From: Streptomyces sp. 2131.1
GTDB taxonomy: Bacteria > Actinomycetota > Actinomycetes > Streptomycetales > Streptomycetaceae
Direction of reading: 5' to 3'
DNA: 64,000 nt
Assembly: GCF_900105515.1 (NCBI RefSeq)
Contig: NZ_FNSY01000002.1
Coordinates: 62,001-126,000, forward strand
In this document: one piece after another, positions 42,944 to 52,091 of the stretch
Layout: each line of letters begins with the position of its first letter
Numbering within the stretch: the first letter of the stretch is position 1
Program-made: the position numbers and the translations under genes
The notes under the pieces: generated by a model
Databases searched by the model: none
Told to the model about the DNA's origin: nothing
Seen by the model: only the letters and a program-made list of their open reading frames with translations

Positions 42944-43765
42944 TCACGCGGCGAACAGATCGAACGTCGACGTGTGCCGCGGCCCCGCCAGTACGTCGAG
43001 CTGCGGGTCCACCGCCAGCATGGCCTGGTGCAGCCGCTGGAGCTGGGGCGAGGGCTCCACGCCCAGCTCCTCGATGAGCCGCATCCGCAGCCGCCGGTAC
43101 GCCTCCAGCGCCGAGGCCTGCCGGCCCGAGCGGTAGAGGGCCACCATCAGCTGCGAGTGCAGGCCCTCGTGCTGCGGGTGGCGGGCCGTCAGCTCGGTCA
43201 TCTCCGCGATGAGTTCCGCGTGCCGGCCGAGCCGCAGCTCGGAGTCCACGCGCCGCTCGATCGTCATGAGACGGCTCTCCTGGAGCCTGCGGACCTCGAT
43301 GTCGAGGATCGGGCCGATCCGCACGTCCACGAGCGCCCCGCCCTGCCACAGGTCCAGCGCCGCCTTGAACCGGGCCGCCGCGACAGCGTTGTCCCCGGTC
43401 TCGAAGGCCACCTGCCCCTCACGGACCAGCCGCTCGTAATCGTGCACATCGACCGACTCCTCGGGGACCTGCAGCAGATACCCGCCGTGCCGGGTGGCGA
43501 GAACGTCCTTGGCCCGGCCGGGGGCATCCGTCCCCATGGCCGTGCCCAGCCGTCTGCGCAGCTGGAGGATGTACGTCTGCAGCGTGGTCAGGGCGCTCTG
43601 CGGCGGCGCCGTCGACCAGATCTCCTCCATCAAGGTCGGTACGGGCATGACGCGCCCGGGGTACAGGGCGAGCAGTGCCAGAATCTGCCGCGGTTTCCCC
43701 GCGGACGGAACGATGGATCCCCCGTCGACCTCGGCACTCAACGGACCCAGAACCTGAATCCTCAC
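42944..43765 (-). CDS. SARP-family activator 1
   Basis: Streptomyces antibiotic regulatory protein of 273 aa. Residues 1-95 are the OmpR-like winged HTH (IQVLGPLSAEV, KPRQILALLALYPGRVMPV, LTTLQTYILQLRRRLG) and 100-255 the bacterial transcriptional activation domain. GTG 43765 follows GGAGGAGACC. SARPs bind 11-bp-spaced heptamers and switch on cluster genes. A matching pair (TAGAGAG-N4-TTGAGGA) stands at 43872-43889, 107 bp upstream, so it may be auto- or cross-activated. Confidence 0.93.
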   Translation of the reverse strand: MRIQVLGPLSAEVDGGSIVPSAGKPRQILALLALYPGRVMPVPTLMEEIWSTAPPQSALTTLQTYILQLRRRLGTAMGTDAPGRAKDVLATRHGGYLLQVPEESVDVHDYERLVREGQVAFETGDNAVAAARFKAALDLWQGGALVDVRIGPILDIEVRRLQESRLMTIERRVDSELRLGRHAELIAEMTELTARHPQHEGLHSQLMVALYRSGRQASALEAYRRLRMRLIEELGVEPSPQLQRLHQAMLAVDPQLDVLAGPRHTSTFDLFAA

Positions 43766-43871
43766 GGTCTCCTCCGTACTCGTCGAGTTCCTTGTCTCGC
43801 TTTCCTTCCGGTGGCCTGAATTCTGCCTCCGCTGCAGGCAAACTAGCGGGATTCTCGAACATTCAGTAAAT

Positions 43872-43889
43872 TCCTCAAGCGCCTCTCTA
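43872..43889 (-). promoter_or_regulatory. SARP-box-like repeat upstream of SARP1
   Basis: Minus strand TAGAGAG-GCGC-TTGAGGA. The flanking sequence is also conserved with the copy at 41394-41411 (shared CGCTTGAGGAA core). Confidence 0.5.
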
Positions 43890-44010
43890 GTGAATTCCGG
43901 GCCTCCGGCGCGCATTCGTTCGAAGACGTTACGGATCACGATGCACATGCAAAAAGAGGGCGACGCGGTTTGTTTTTCGCGCGGGAGAAATCGCTGCTCG
44001 TACGCGGTGT

Positions 44011-44868
44011 TCAGGCGGCCCGGCCGGCCGGGATACGCCCGCCGACGGGCGGCGGCAGAGCGAACTGCCGGGGCGCCGACCTGCTCCACGGGAAGCCGAG
44101 GTTGAGGTGGACGGCCGTCGCACCCTCCCCCGCCGGCACGGCCACGGCGACCAGCACCCCCGGCACGGGCTCCAGTTCGACGAACCGCCAGGGGCGGGCC
44201 TCGTCGTCGGCCGGCGGCGTGAAGGCGAGCACCCCGCGCTCGTCGTCCAGTGTGAACTCGAAGCTGTCGAACGGGATGCCGAGCCCCAGCCCGCGCGCCT
44301 TGGAGTACGCCTCCTTGAGCGTCCAGATCCGCAGCGCCCGCCGGTCCCGCTCACGGCCGGGGCCGGGTTCCTCCGCCCAGGCGCGCTCGGGCGCGGAGAC
44401 GGCGTTGAGGATCGTGGCGACGGCCTGCTGGTCGCGGTCGTCGACCCGTTCGACGTCCACGCCGATCCGGGCCTGGCGCACGATGCCGAGCAGGTTGTAG
44501 CCGCCGGCGTGGGACAGGTTGAAGTCCAGCACCCCGTCGTCCTGCGAGAGCCGGTCGGTGGCGGGCCGCAGGAAGGGCCGGCCGCGCGCCGAGCGCCAGA
44601 TGACGAGCTCGGACTCCGCGTGGCCCGCCTCCAGCGAGAGGGCACGCCGGACGAGGGTGTGCGCGACGAGGTACTGGAGCCGGTCGCGTTCGAACAGGAA
44701 CTTGTTCGCGGTCCGCTGCTCCTTGGCGTCCAGCCAGTGCCCGGCGAGCAGCCTGGCCGTCTCGGGGTCGAGGCCGTCGTTGGGGCACAGCCACAGCGTC
44801 ACCGGCGCTGACTGCGGAGCACTCTCCGCGTCCGGCCCGGCGTCCACGGCCTTCAGCTCAGCCGTCAC
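44011..44868 (-). CDS. Sfp-type 4'-phosphopantetheinyl transferase 1
   Basis: Transferase of 285 aa that converts apo-carrier proteins to holo form using CoA. The magnesium motif is GVDVE (Asp138, Glu140) and the second motif WTLKEAYSKARGLG (Lys186, Glu187). FNLSH at 116-120 and FLFERDRLQYLVAH near 57-70 are typical of the Sfp group. GTG 44868 overlaps the KS-like gene stop by 11 nt, so it is coupled to the modular-type proteins and may serve the tandem ACP. Confidence 0.93.
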   Translation of the reverse strand: MTAELKAVDAGPDAESAPQSAPVTLWLCPNDGLDPETARLLAGHWLDAKEQRTANKFLFERDRLQYLVAHTLVRRALSLEAGHAESELVIWRSARGRPFLRPATDRLSQDDGVLDFNLSHAGGYNLLGIVRQARIGVDVERVDDRDQQAVATILNAVSAPERAWAEEPGPGRERDRRALRIWTLKEAYSKARGLGLGIPFDSFEFTLDDERGVLAFTPPADDEARPWRFVELEPVPGVLVAVAVPAGEGATAVHLNLGFPWSRSAPRQFALPPPVGGRIPAGRAA

Positions 44869-46360
44869 GGCGTGCCTCCGGCCCGTCCTTCGGCCCGTCC
44901 TTCGGCCCGTCCTCGGGCAGCACGGCGCTCGTGGGCAGTTCGAGTACGGGGCCGGGCGGCCCGGTCCGGTCACCGGCCGGCACATCCGCGCCCGCCAGCC
45001 ACAGGCGCGCCAGCTGCTCGAACCGCCGCCCGCGCCACAGGGCCGCGAGGTAGTCACGGGTCTCGGGCAGCCCGTCCGCCAGCAGCGGTTCGTCTGCCGC
45101 CCCGCGCAGGTCCGCGTCGCGCACCGGCCTGGGAGCCGACGCCGCGTCACCGTGCGCGAACGCGGCCAGCGACCCGGCCAGTTCCGCCGTGCCGTGGACC
45201 ACGACGGCCAGCCGGCAGTCGTGGACCGCGCGCCCGAGCCGCAGCTCCCGCGCCACCGCGCCGGGCCCCGGCGCCTGTGCGCACGAGGTGAGCCAGTCCG
45301 CGAGGCGCCCGGCCGTGGCGGCCAGGTGCCGGGGCGTGGGGGCGGAGAGCAGCACCAGGTGCGGCCCGTCCTCCTCCCCGGGTCCCGGCGGGGCGGGCGG
45401 TGGCTCCCGCAGCGCCACGACGGCGTACGGTGCGTCGTCCTCGTACACCCCGGCCAGGGCGGTACGAGGCCCCGCGGGCCATGACTCGGGGCGCGCGCGT
45501 CCGGGTCCCGGGAGCAGGACGCCGTGGCGCAGCTGGAGGACGGCGCGTACGAGGGCGACCGCACCTGCCCCTTCCTCGTCCAGTACGGGGGCGGTGGCCG
45601 ACGCCCGCCGCCGCAGCCGTTCGCGCAGGTCGGCGGAGGTGCCGCGGCCGGGATGCCCGGCGGCGCTCGCGGTGAGGACGGCGTGCACCCGGTCCCCGTC
45701 GGCGCGCGCGGCGGCCAGCGGCTTGAGGAGCAGGACGGCCGTGCCCCCGCCGCCGCCGGCGACCAGGGCGGCGGCGCACTCCCCGGTGCGCAGGGCGCCG
45801 AGCGCCTGGTGGACGGCGGTGAGGTACGAGGAGGGCCCGGTGTCGACGTTGTGGCCGGGACCGCTCAGGTCCAGCACGCGGGACAGCAGCGCCGCGGTGT
45901 GCGGGCGGGCGGCGGCCGTGAAGACGCCGACCGCGCGGTGCTCGCCGTCCGGCCCGGTCAGCGCGTCGAGCCGGGCCCCGGCGTGTCCGGCGCCCTCCAG
46001 CGCGTGCCAGACGCGGTGGAGCAGGAGCCGTTCGGCGGGGTGGAGGGCGTCCGCCTCGTCGGGGCCGATGCGCAGGGGCGCGGGGTCGAAGGCGTCGGCC
46101 TCGGTGCCTCCGGGCTCTTCGGGCGCCGCGCGCAGGGCCGCCTCCCAGAAGCCGGCCGTACCGGCGGCGGCCCCGGGAAAGGCGCAGTCGACGGCGACGA
46201 CGGCGAACCCGTCGGCGGGGGGAGGCGGTTCCGCCTGCTCCGCCGCAACGGGCACCTCCGAAGCCGCGGGCGCCTGCCCGTTCCCCGTGAGCATCGCCAG
46301 GACCTGCTGCCGGTCCAGCGCACCGCTCTTGAAGCGCGTCAGGATTTCCCTGTTGTCCAT
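44858..46360 (-). CDS. Degenerate modular-type ketosynthase-like protein
   Basis: Protein of 500 aa. Residues 1-27 form a helix (ILTRFKSGALDRQQVLAMLTG) like the docking helices before KS domains in modular PKS. Residues 50-300 follow a type I KS (AVDCAFPG; LHPAERLLLHRVWHALEGAGH), but the active-site segment NVDTGPSSYLTAVH has Pro176 in place of Cys, and the usual HGTGT and KxxxGH regions are missing. The remainder resembles the KS-AT linker (LVLLSAPTPRHLAATAGRLADWL). The tail has a DGPK repeat. It cannot condense and is probably a scaffold or gatekeeper. Confidence 0.75.
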   Translation of the reverse strand: MDNREILTRFKSGALDRQQVLAMLTGNGQAPAASEVPVAAEQAEPPPPADGFAVVAVDCAFPGAAAGTAGFWEAALRAAPEEPGGTEADAFDPAPLRIGPDEADALHPAERLLLHRVWHALEGAGHAGARLDALTGPDGEHRAVGVFTAAARPHTAALLSRVLDLSGPGHNVDTGPSSYLTAVHQALGALRTGECAAALVAGGGGGTAVLLLKPLAAARADGDRVHAVLTASAAGHPGRGTSADLRERLRRRASATAPVLDEEGAGAVALVRAVLQLRHGVLLPGPGRARPESWPAGPRTALAGVYEDDAPYAVVALREPPPAPPGPGEEDGPHLVLLSAPTPRHLAATAGRLADWLTSCAQAPGPGAVARELRLGRAVHDCRLAVVVHGTAELAGSLAAFAHGDAASAPRPVRDADLRGAADEPLLADGLPETRDYLAALWRGRRFEQLARLWLAGADVPAGDRTGPPGPVLELPTSAVLPEDGPKDGPKDGPEARRDG

Positions 46361-46381
46361 GGGCTCAACGCGTCCTTCGCC

Positions 46382-47083
46382 TCAGGCGGTTCGGGTGTCG
46401 AGCAGTCCGGCCGCCTGGTCGACGCCGATCAGGCCGTCGCGGACCGCGTCGAGCAGGGCCTCGATCTCGGCCGTGGAGCGGGGCGCGGTGAAGGCCGCCG
46501 GGGCGGGCTCCCCGCTGCCGGCCGTGGCGGCGCGCTCCACGTATCCCGTCAGGGAGGCGAGGTCCGGGTAGGTGTAGAAGAGGGCGGACTGCTCCTTGAG
46601 GCCCCAGGTCCGGTTGATGCCCTCGACGAACTGCGCGGCGAGGATGGAGTCGAGCCCGAGCACGGTGAACGGGGCGGTGGCGTCGATCGCGTCGGGCGCG
46701 CAGCCCAGGATGCCGGCGAGCTGGCCGCGCAGGGCGTCGGGGACGGCGCCGGTGCCCGGCGGGGCCACCCGTACGACGGGGCGCGGCTGTTCGGGCACGA
46801 CGGAGGCCGTCCCCTCCGCGCCGAGCCGGTCGGCCACATGCGCGGCCAGGGCCTGCGGCGTCGGGTAGCGGTACAGGGCGTCGGCGGGCACGGCGGTCCC
46901 GTAGCGGGCGTTCACCATGGCGAGGAACTGGGCGTTCAGCAGCGAGTCCATGCCCAGCGCCGCGAAGGTCCGCCCCGGGTCGACGGCGTGCGCCTCGACG
47001 TGCGAGAAACCCGCGAGGATCGCGGTGACCTCGGCGAGCACGTCGGCGACGGGTGTCTGCGGGAGATGGTGCGCGGCAGTCAT
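46382..47083 (-). CDS. Tandem acyl carrier protein
   Basis: Protein of 233 aa with two type I-like carrier domains: the first about 12-88 with Ser47 in LGMDSLLNAQF, the second about 115-195 with Ser146 in LGLDSILAAQF. The C-terminal helix (STAEIEALLDAVRDGLIGVDQAAGLL) mirrors the N-terminal helix of the KS-like protein downstream, suggesting that the two dock. ATG 47083 follows GGAGA. Tandem carriers raise flux or hold two intermediates. Confidence 0.88.
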   Translation of the reverse strand: MTAAHHLPQTPVADVLAEVTAILAGFSHVEAHAVDPGRTFAALGMDSLLNAQFLAMVNARYGTAVPADALYRYPTPQALAAHVADRLGAEGTASVVPEQPRPVVRVAPPGTGAVPDALRGQLAGILGCAPDAIDATAPFTVLGLDSILAAQFVEGINRTWGLKEQSALFYTYPDLASLTGYVERAATAGSGEPAPAAFTAPRSTAEIEALLDAVRDGLIGVDQAAGLLDTRTA

Positions 47084-47221
47084 GGTGGGCGTCTCCAAGT
47101 GTCGTGTCTCGGGTGGCCGTCCGCGCATTGTGCTGCCGGGGCCCGCGCCGCCGCATCGCCGTACGGGGTGAACCGGTTCCCGGGACCTCGCTCCTGGGAG
47201 GGAGCGGGGCCCCGGGCCCGG

Positions 47222-48007
47222 TCAGCCCGCGAGCAGCGAGACCCCCGGCAGTTCGGCGGCCGCGGCCTGCACGGAATGCTGGAGCCGCTGGAGCCGGGGC
47301 GAGGGTTCGAGGCCCTGGTCGCGCAGGAGCGTGGTGCGCAGCCGTGCGTACGCCTGGAGCGCTTCGCCGCGCCGGCCGGAGCGGGCGAGGGCCACCATGA
47401 ACTGGGCGTGGAGGTTCTCGTGGGCGGGGTGGCGGCTGGTCAGGACGGTGAGTTCGGCGAGCAGTTCGCGGTGGCGGCCCAGGTGCAGGTCGGCCTCGAT
47501 GCGCTGGTCGAGCGCGCACAGCCGGCTCTCCTCCAGGCGCCGGACCTCGGTGCGCAGGAGCGGGCCGTGCTGGACGTCGGCGAGCGCGGTGCCGCTCCAC
47601 AGCGCCAGCGCCTCGCCGAGGCGGCCGGCCGCCTCGGCGAAGGACTCGGCGTCCATGGCCCGGTACCCCTCCCCCACCAGCCGCTCGAACCTGCGTACGT
47701 CGCTGTCGGCGCCGGAGACGAGCAGGTAGCCGCCGGGCAGGGTCATCAGGACGTCCTTGGCGTCGCCCTGTTCGCCGAGGGCCCGGCCGATGCACTCGCG
47801 CAGTTGCAGCACATAGGTCTGCAGCGTCGTGCGGGCGCTGCGGGGCGGGTTGTCGCCCCACAGCTCCTCGATCAGGTCGGTGACCGGTACGACGCGGTCG
47901 GCGTTGAGCGCCAGCAGGGCCAGCACCTGGCGCGGTTTGGGCGCGGTGGGGGTGATGGACACCCCGTTCTCCCGCACGGCAAGCGCTCCGAGTACGTCGA
48001 TGTCCAA
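47222..48007 (-). CDS. SARP-family activator 2
   Basis: SARP of about 261 aa: winged HTH (IDVLGALAVRENG, KPRQVLALLALNADRVVPV, RTTLQTYVLQLREC) plus activation domain. The start is probably TTG 48007, which aligns with the MDIDVLG start of SARP3 and has GGGAG upstream; GTG 48022 is an alternative. It is about 70% alike SARP3 by eye, so one is likely a duplicate. An element with dyad symmetry lies upstream at 48053-48099. Confidence 0.9.
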   Translation of the reverse strand: MDIDVLGALAVRENGVSITPTAPKPRQVLALLALNADRVVPVTDLIEELWGDNPPRSARTTLQTYVLQLRECIGRALGEQGDAKDVLMTLPGGYLLVSGADSDVRRFERLVGEGYRAMDAESFAEAAGRLGEALALWSGTALADVQHGPLLRTEVRRLEESRLCALDQRIEADLHLGRHRELLAELTVLTSRHPAHENLHAQFMVALARSGRRGEALQAYARLRTTLLRDQGLEPSPRLQRLQHSVQAAAAELPGVSLLAG

Positions 48008-48052
48008 CGCCGTCTCCCTCACGTCCTCGGGTCCGTGCCCCGGCCCGACATC

Positions 48053-48099
48053 AAAACAGCACAAGCGGTCTGCAAAGAGCGTACCGGTCGTGCTGTTTT
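48053..48099. promoter_or_regulatory. Shared dyad element upstream of SARP2
   Basis: Arms AAAACAGCAC (48053-48062) and GTGCTGTTTT (48090-48099). The left 20 bp match the element at 56275-56294 upstream of SARP3 at 18 positions, and CTGTTT recurs at the same offset. Confidence 0.55.
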
Positions 48100-48158
48100 C
48101 TGTCAGCGCATCGAGATCACGGAACGGATCACATGAGGGAGACGGCAGGGGACACGGA

Positions 48159-49754
48159 CTACTGCGGGGGGTTGCCGTGCTTGCGGGACGGCAGGTCGGC
48201 GTGCTTGGAGTGCAGCATGGCCAGCGACCTGACGAGCACCGAGCGGGTCTCGGCGGGGTCGATGACGTCGTCGACGAGCCCGCGCTCGGCGGCGTAGTAG
48301 GGGTGCATCAGCTCGGTCTTGTACTCCTTGACCATGCGGGCGCGCATGGCCTCGGGGTCCTCGGCCTCCGCGATCTGCCGGCGGAAGATGACGTTGGCGG
48401 CGCCCTCGGCGCCCATGACCGCGATCTCGTTGGTGGGCCAGGCGTACGTCAGGTCCGCGCCGATCGACTGCGAGTCCATGACGATGTACGCGCCGCCGTA
48501 GGCCTTGCGCAGGATCAGCGAGATGCGCGGCACGGTCGCGTTGCAGTACGCGTACAGCAGCTTCGCGCCGTGCCGGATGATGCCGCCGTGCTCCTGGTCC
48601 ACGCCGGGCAGGAAGCCGGGCACGTCCAGCAGCGTCACGATGGGGATGTTGAAGGCGTCGCAGAGCTGGACGAAGCGGGCGGCCTTCTCGGACGCCTCGA
48701 TGTCCAGCACCCCGGCGAGCGACTGCGGCTGGTTGGCGACGATGCCGACGACCTCACCGCCCACCCGGGCCAGGGCGCAGATGATGTTGCGCGCCCAGTG
48801 CTCGTGGACCTCCAGGTACTCGCCGTCGTCGACCAGTTCCTCGATGACCTTCGCCATGTCGTACGGACGGTTGCCGTCCACCGGGACCAGGTCGAGCAGG
48901 GTGTCCGAGCGGCGGTCGACCGGGTCGGCGGTCGGTGCCTTCGGCGGGTTCTCGCGGTTGTTCTGCGGGAGCATCGACAGCAGGTAGCGGACCTCGGCGA
49001 TGCAGGTCTCCTCGTCGTCGTACGCGAAGTGCGCGACGCCCGAGGTGCCCGCGTGGACGTCGGCGCCGCCGAGTCCGTTCTGTGTGATCTCCTCGCCGGT
49101 CACCGCCTTCACCACGTCCGGCCCGGTGATGAACATCTGCGAGGTCTCACGGACCATGAACACGAAGTCCGTCAGCGCCGGCGAGTACGCCGCACCGCCC
49201 GCGCACGGGCCGAGCATCACGCTGATCTGCGGAATCACCCCGGACGCCTTGGTGTTGCGCTGGAAGATCCCGCCGTACCCGGCGAGCGCCGAGACGCCCT
49301 CCTGGATACGGGCGCCCGCGCCGTCGTTCAGCGACACCAGCGGCGCACCGGCCGAGATGGCCATGTCCATGATCTTGTGGATCTTCGTGGCGTGGGCCTC
49401 GCCCAGCGCCCCGCCGAAGATCCGGAAGTCGTGCGCGTACACGAAGACCGTCCGGCCCTCGACCGTCCCCCAGCCGGTGATCACACCGTCGGTGTACGGC
49501 TTCTTCGCCTCCAGGCCGAAACCCGTCGCCCGGTGCCGGCGAAGCTGTTCCACTTCGTTGAACGACCCCGGATCGAAGAGCAGCTCGATGCGCTCGCGCG
49601 CAGTCAGCTTGCCCTTGGCGTGCTGCGCCTCGGTCGCCTTGGGGTTCGGTCCCCGCTCCGCCGCCGCACGGATCCCGTGCAGCTCCGCCACCCGGCCGCG
49701 GATGTCGGCCGGTTCGAGCTGGTCGGTCGTGGGGGCGATGGTGGTCATCGACAT
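48159..49754 (-). CDS. Acyl-CoA carboxylase carboxyltransferase beta subunit
   Basis: Carboxyltransferase of 531 aa, usual for PccB/AccB of actinobacteria. N-terminal crotonase-like domain (KLTARERIELLFDPGSF; RIFGGALGEAHATKI), C-terminal domain with VPGFLPGVDQEHGGIIRHGAK and the substrate-specificity stretch KAYGGAYIVMDSQSIGAD. With a biotinylated alpha subunit encoded elsewhere it carboxylates acetyl-CoA or propionyl-CoA. Together with the epsilon gene just upstream it probably feeds malonyl-CoA to the AT and KS enzymes. Confidence 0.93.
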   Translation of the reverse strand: MSMTTIAPTTDQLEPADIRGRVAELHGIRAAAERGPNPKATEAQHAKGKLTARERIELLFDPGSFNEVEQLRRHRATGFGLEAKKPYTDGVITGWGTVEGRTVFVYAHDFRIFGGALGEAHATKIHKIMDMAISAGAPLVSLNDGAGARIQEGVSALAGYGGIFQRNTKASGVIPQISVMLGPCAGGAAYSPALTDFVFMVRETSQMFITGPDVVKAVTGEEITQNGLGGADVHAGTSGVAHFAYDDEETCIAEVRYLLSMLPQNNRENPPKAPTADPVDRRSDTLLDLVPVDGNRPYDMAKVIEELVDDGEYLEVHEHWARNIICALARVGGEVVGIVANQPQSLAGVLDIEASEKAARFVQLCDAFNIPIVTLLDVPGFLPGVDQEHGGIIRHGAKLLYAYCNATVPRISLILRKAYGGAYIVMDSQSIGADLTYAWPTNEIAVMGAEGAANVIFRRQIAEAEDPEAMRARMVKEYKTELMHPYYAAERGLVDDVIDPAETRSVLVRSLAMLHSKHADLPSRKHGNPPQ

Positions 49755-49790
49755 GTCGTCAGATCCCTTCCTGGGACGCGGGTCGCCGCG

Positions 49791-49988
49791 TCATTGCCAG
49801 CTGCGCGGAGCTCGGTAGGCAGGCTGTCGGCTCCACCGCTTGGAACCGCCGGCCGGGTCGCCCTCCGGCTGCTCCCCGGCGCCCGCCCGCAGCGCGAGCA
49901 GCACCACCGTGAGCGCGGCCAGCTCCTCCTCGGTGGCCCGTCCGCGCTCGATGCGCAGCGCGGGCTCTGCCAGGCCCGAATCACCCAT
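49791..49988 (-). CDS. Acyl-CoA carboxylase epsilon subunit
   Basis: Small protein of 65 aa. The helix RIERGRATEEELAALTVVLLALRA (residues 13-36) is the standard signature of AccE/PccE proteins, and the tail ends in a Trp/Arg segment (SRQPAYRAPRSW). It binds the beta subunit and raises activity. ATG 49988 follows GGAGG. The beta gene starts 36 bp downstream. Confidence 0.9.
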   Translation of the reverse strand: MGDSGLAEPALRIERGRATEEELAALTVVLLALRAGAGEQPEGDPAGGSKRWSRQPAYRAPRSWQ

Positions 49989-50072
49989 GCCCCACCTCCA
50001 GCGTTTCCGCCACGGTCGGACACGGCGCTAAAGAACCGCTCCTGCTCCGCTGGAGAAACGCTCAGCAGCAGC

Positions 50073-52091
50073 TCAAAGGCTCTTGGCCCGCACGGACTCC
50101 AGCCCCGTGGCGAGCGCCCTGGCGCAGTCCGGACCGCTGCCGACACCGGTCATGACGACGGCCGCGACCGTGTTGTCGCGGGCCGCGCCCGCGATCTCGT
50201 ACGCGGCCGTGCCGCCCGGCCCTGCCCCGCACAGCACGAGCCGCCGTTCGCACGCGAGCAGCCGCAGCAGCGCGGAGGCGGGCGGCTCCCCGGCCCGCGT
50301 CACCCGCAGGCCGAGGATGCGTTCGGGCCCCGGGTGGTCCCGCACCAGCGCCTCGTACGCGCCCGGGGGCACGCCCGGTGTCGCGACCAGCACGATGGTG
50401 TCCGCGGCGGGGTCACCGGCGCGCAGCACCGACACGTCCGGCCCCTCCGGCTCGGGCGGCCGGGGCAGCACACGGGGCACTTCGAAGCCCTGGAGGAGTT
50501 CGAGGACATGGCCCACCGTGGACTGCGGATCGCGGTGGTCGGGCAGCGAACGCAGCAGTCGTACGCAGTGCGAGAGCAGCGCGGAGGCGTCCACGTCGCC
50601 CAGACAGCGCCGGTCGTACATCGCGGTCAGGGTCAGCCCGCCGTCCGCGTCGTGCCGGGCCGCCAGCGCGAGCGGCAGCCCGGGGTGGGCGCTGATGCTG
50701 CGGGGGGCGTCGACCTCGATGCCCTGGCCGCGCAGCTCGGCGAGCAGCGCCTCGGGCAGCTCCGGGCGGCTGTCGAACTCGACGCCGGTCGCGAAGAGTT
50801 CCGCGTCCGGGTCCCGGCCGCTCCACACCCGGACCCGGTCGGCCGGCACCCAGGCGTGCCCGGACAGGTCGAGCGCGGCGTCCCTGGCCTGCTCCAGGAG
50901 ACCGGTCAGCGGGTCCGCCGGGTCCACGGTCACCGTCATCGGCAGCGGGTTGCCCAGCAGCCCCGGAATGCCCCCGGCCCCCTCCATCGGCACATCCCGC
51001 CCCGAAAGGTGCACGCCGAAACTGACCGGGGCGGGCCCGGTCGCGTCCACCGCCCGGTACAGCAGCAGCGCCCACACGGCGTGCAGGGCGCTGGACTCCC
51101 CCGCCCCGCGCATCGCGGCCCAGGTCCGCAGCCGGGCGGTCTGCGGCGGCCGCAGCCGGCGCTGGACCCGGCCCGAGCCGGTGTGCCCGGTCGGGGCGCC
51201 GCCGGACAGGCCGGGGCGGACGATCGCCTCCGGCGGCGGGGCGGCCGTGGACCAGTAGGCCCGGGCGGCCCCGGTGTGCTGGCGGGCCAGCCACAGGGCG
51301 TGGTCGCGCACGTCGGGGCGCCGGTCGCCGCCGGGCAGGACGCCGCCACGCGCGTACGCCCGGTAGAACTCGCGCAGCAGCAGATGGACGCCGCGCTCGT
51401 CGAGCAGCGCCCGGTGGTACGTCAGCAGGACGCGGGTCGGACCGCGTTCGCCGCCGGGGCCCGGCCGGCCGTCGAGGAGCGTCACGCGCAGCAGGCCCGG
51501 CCGGTGCGGGGCGAAGCTGCGCAGGCGGTCGCGCTCGACGAGGTCGCTCCAGGAGACGGCGGCGTGTTCGAGATGGGCGATCTCGATCTCGGCCCACTCG
51601 TGCAGCACGAGCCGGGGCAGGTGCGTCCAGTCGAACGAGGCGCGCAGCACGGTCTCGCGGTCGGCGACGGACAGCCAGGCGTCGGCGAGCCGGGCGGTGT
51701 CGAGCGGCCCCGCCCAGTTCCAGGCGAGCTGCCCGACGTGCCCGTCCGCCGGGTCGCGGACCGCCGCCCGGATCAGGTCGCGCTGGTGGCCGGCGGCGGT
51801 GACCGTGTCACGCGCCCCGGCCGCCAGCGCCAGTACGTCGGCGAGGACCGCGGCCCCCGGGCGGGCCGGGGGGCCGTGCGCCTGGGCGATGCGCAGGATG
51901 TGGCGGCCGGCCCCGGGGTCGTCGGAGGTGACCGTCCAGGCGCGGTGGCGCTGGGTCACCCGGGCCGCCACGGACTCGGCGCGGCCGGGGTCGAGCGGCC
52001 CGCACAGCTCCAGCTCGAAGGGCAGGCCGGAGGCGGCGGGCACCGGCTGGTGGACCACCGCGAGCACGAGTTCCGCCGGGCCTTCCATCAT
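50073..52091 (-). CDS. Condensation-domain-like protein with degenerate thioesterase-like tail
   Basis: Protein of 672 aa. Residues about 118-510 follow an NRPS condensation domain (AGPLDTARLADAWLSVADRETVLRASF; the later GNPLPMTV region), but the HHxxxDG motif reads HRALLDE: His226 stays while the catalytic second His is Arg227. Residues about 520-672 resemble an alpha/beta thioesterase (DTIVLVATPGVPPGAYEAL), where GxSxGG appears as GAGPGG, so Ser is Gly. Both units may bind acyl-carriers without normal catalysis. ATG 52091 overlaps the PPTase stop. Confidence 0.75.
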   Translation of the reverse strand: MMEGPAELVLAVVHQPVPAASGLPFELELCGPLDPGRAESVAARVTQRHRAWTVTSDDPGAGRHILRIAQAHGPPARPGAAVLADVLALAAGARDTVTAAGHQRDLIRAAVRDPADGHVGQLAWNWAGPLDTARLADAWLSVADRETVLRASFDWTHLPRLVLHEWAEIEIAHLEHAAVSWSDLVERDRLRSFAPHRPGLLRVTLLDGRPGPGGERGPTRVLLTYHRALLDERGVHLLLREFYRAYARGGVLPGGDRRPDVRDHALWLARQHTGAARAYWSTAAPPPEAIVRPGLSGGAPTGHTGSGRVQRRLRPPQTARLRTWAAMRGAGESSALHAVWALLLYRAVDATGPAPVSFGVHLSGRDVPMEGAGGIPGLLGNPLPMTVTVDPADPLTGLLEQARDAALDLSGHAWVPADRVRVWSGRDPDAELFATGVEFDSRPELPEALLAELRGQGIEVDAPRSISAHPGLPLALAARHDADGGLTLTAMYDRRCLGDVDASALLSHCVRLLRSLPDHRDPQSTVGHVLELLQGFEVPRVLPRPPEPEGPDVSVLRAGDPAADTIVLVATPGVPPGAYEALVRDHPGPERILGLRVTRAGEPPASALLRLLACERRLVLCGAGPGGTAAYEIAGAARDNTVAAVVMTGVGSGPDCARALATGLESVRAKSL

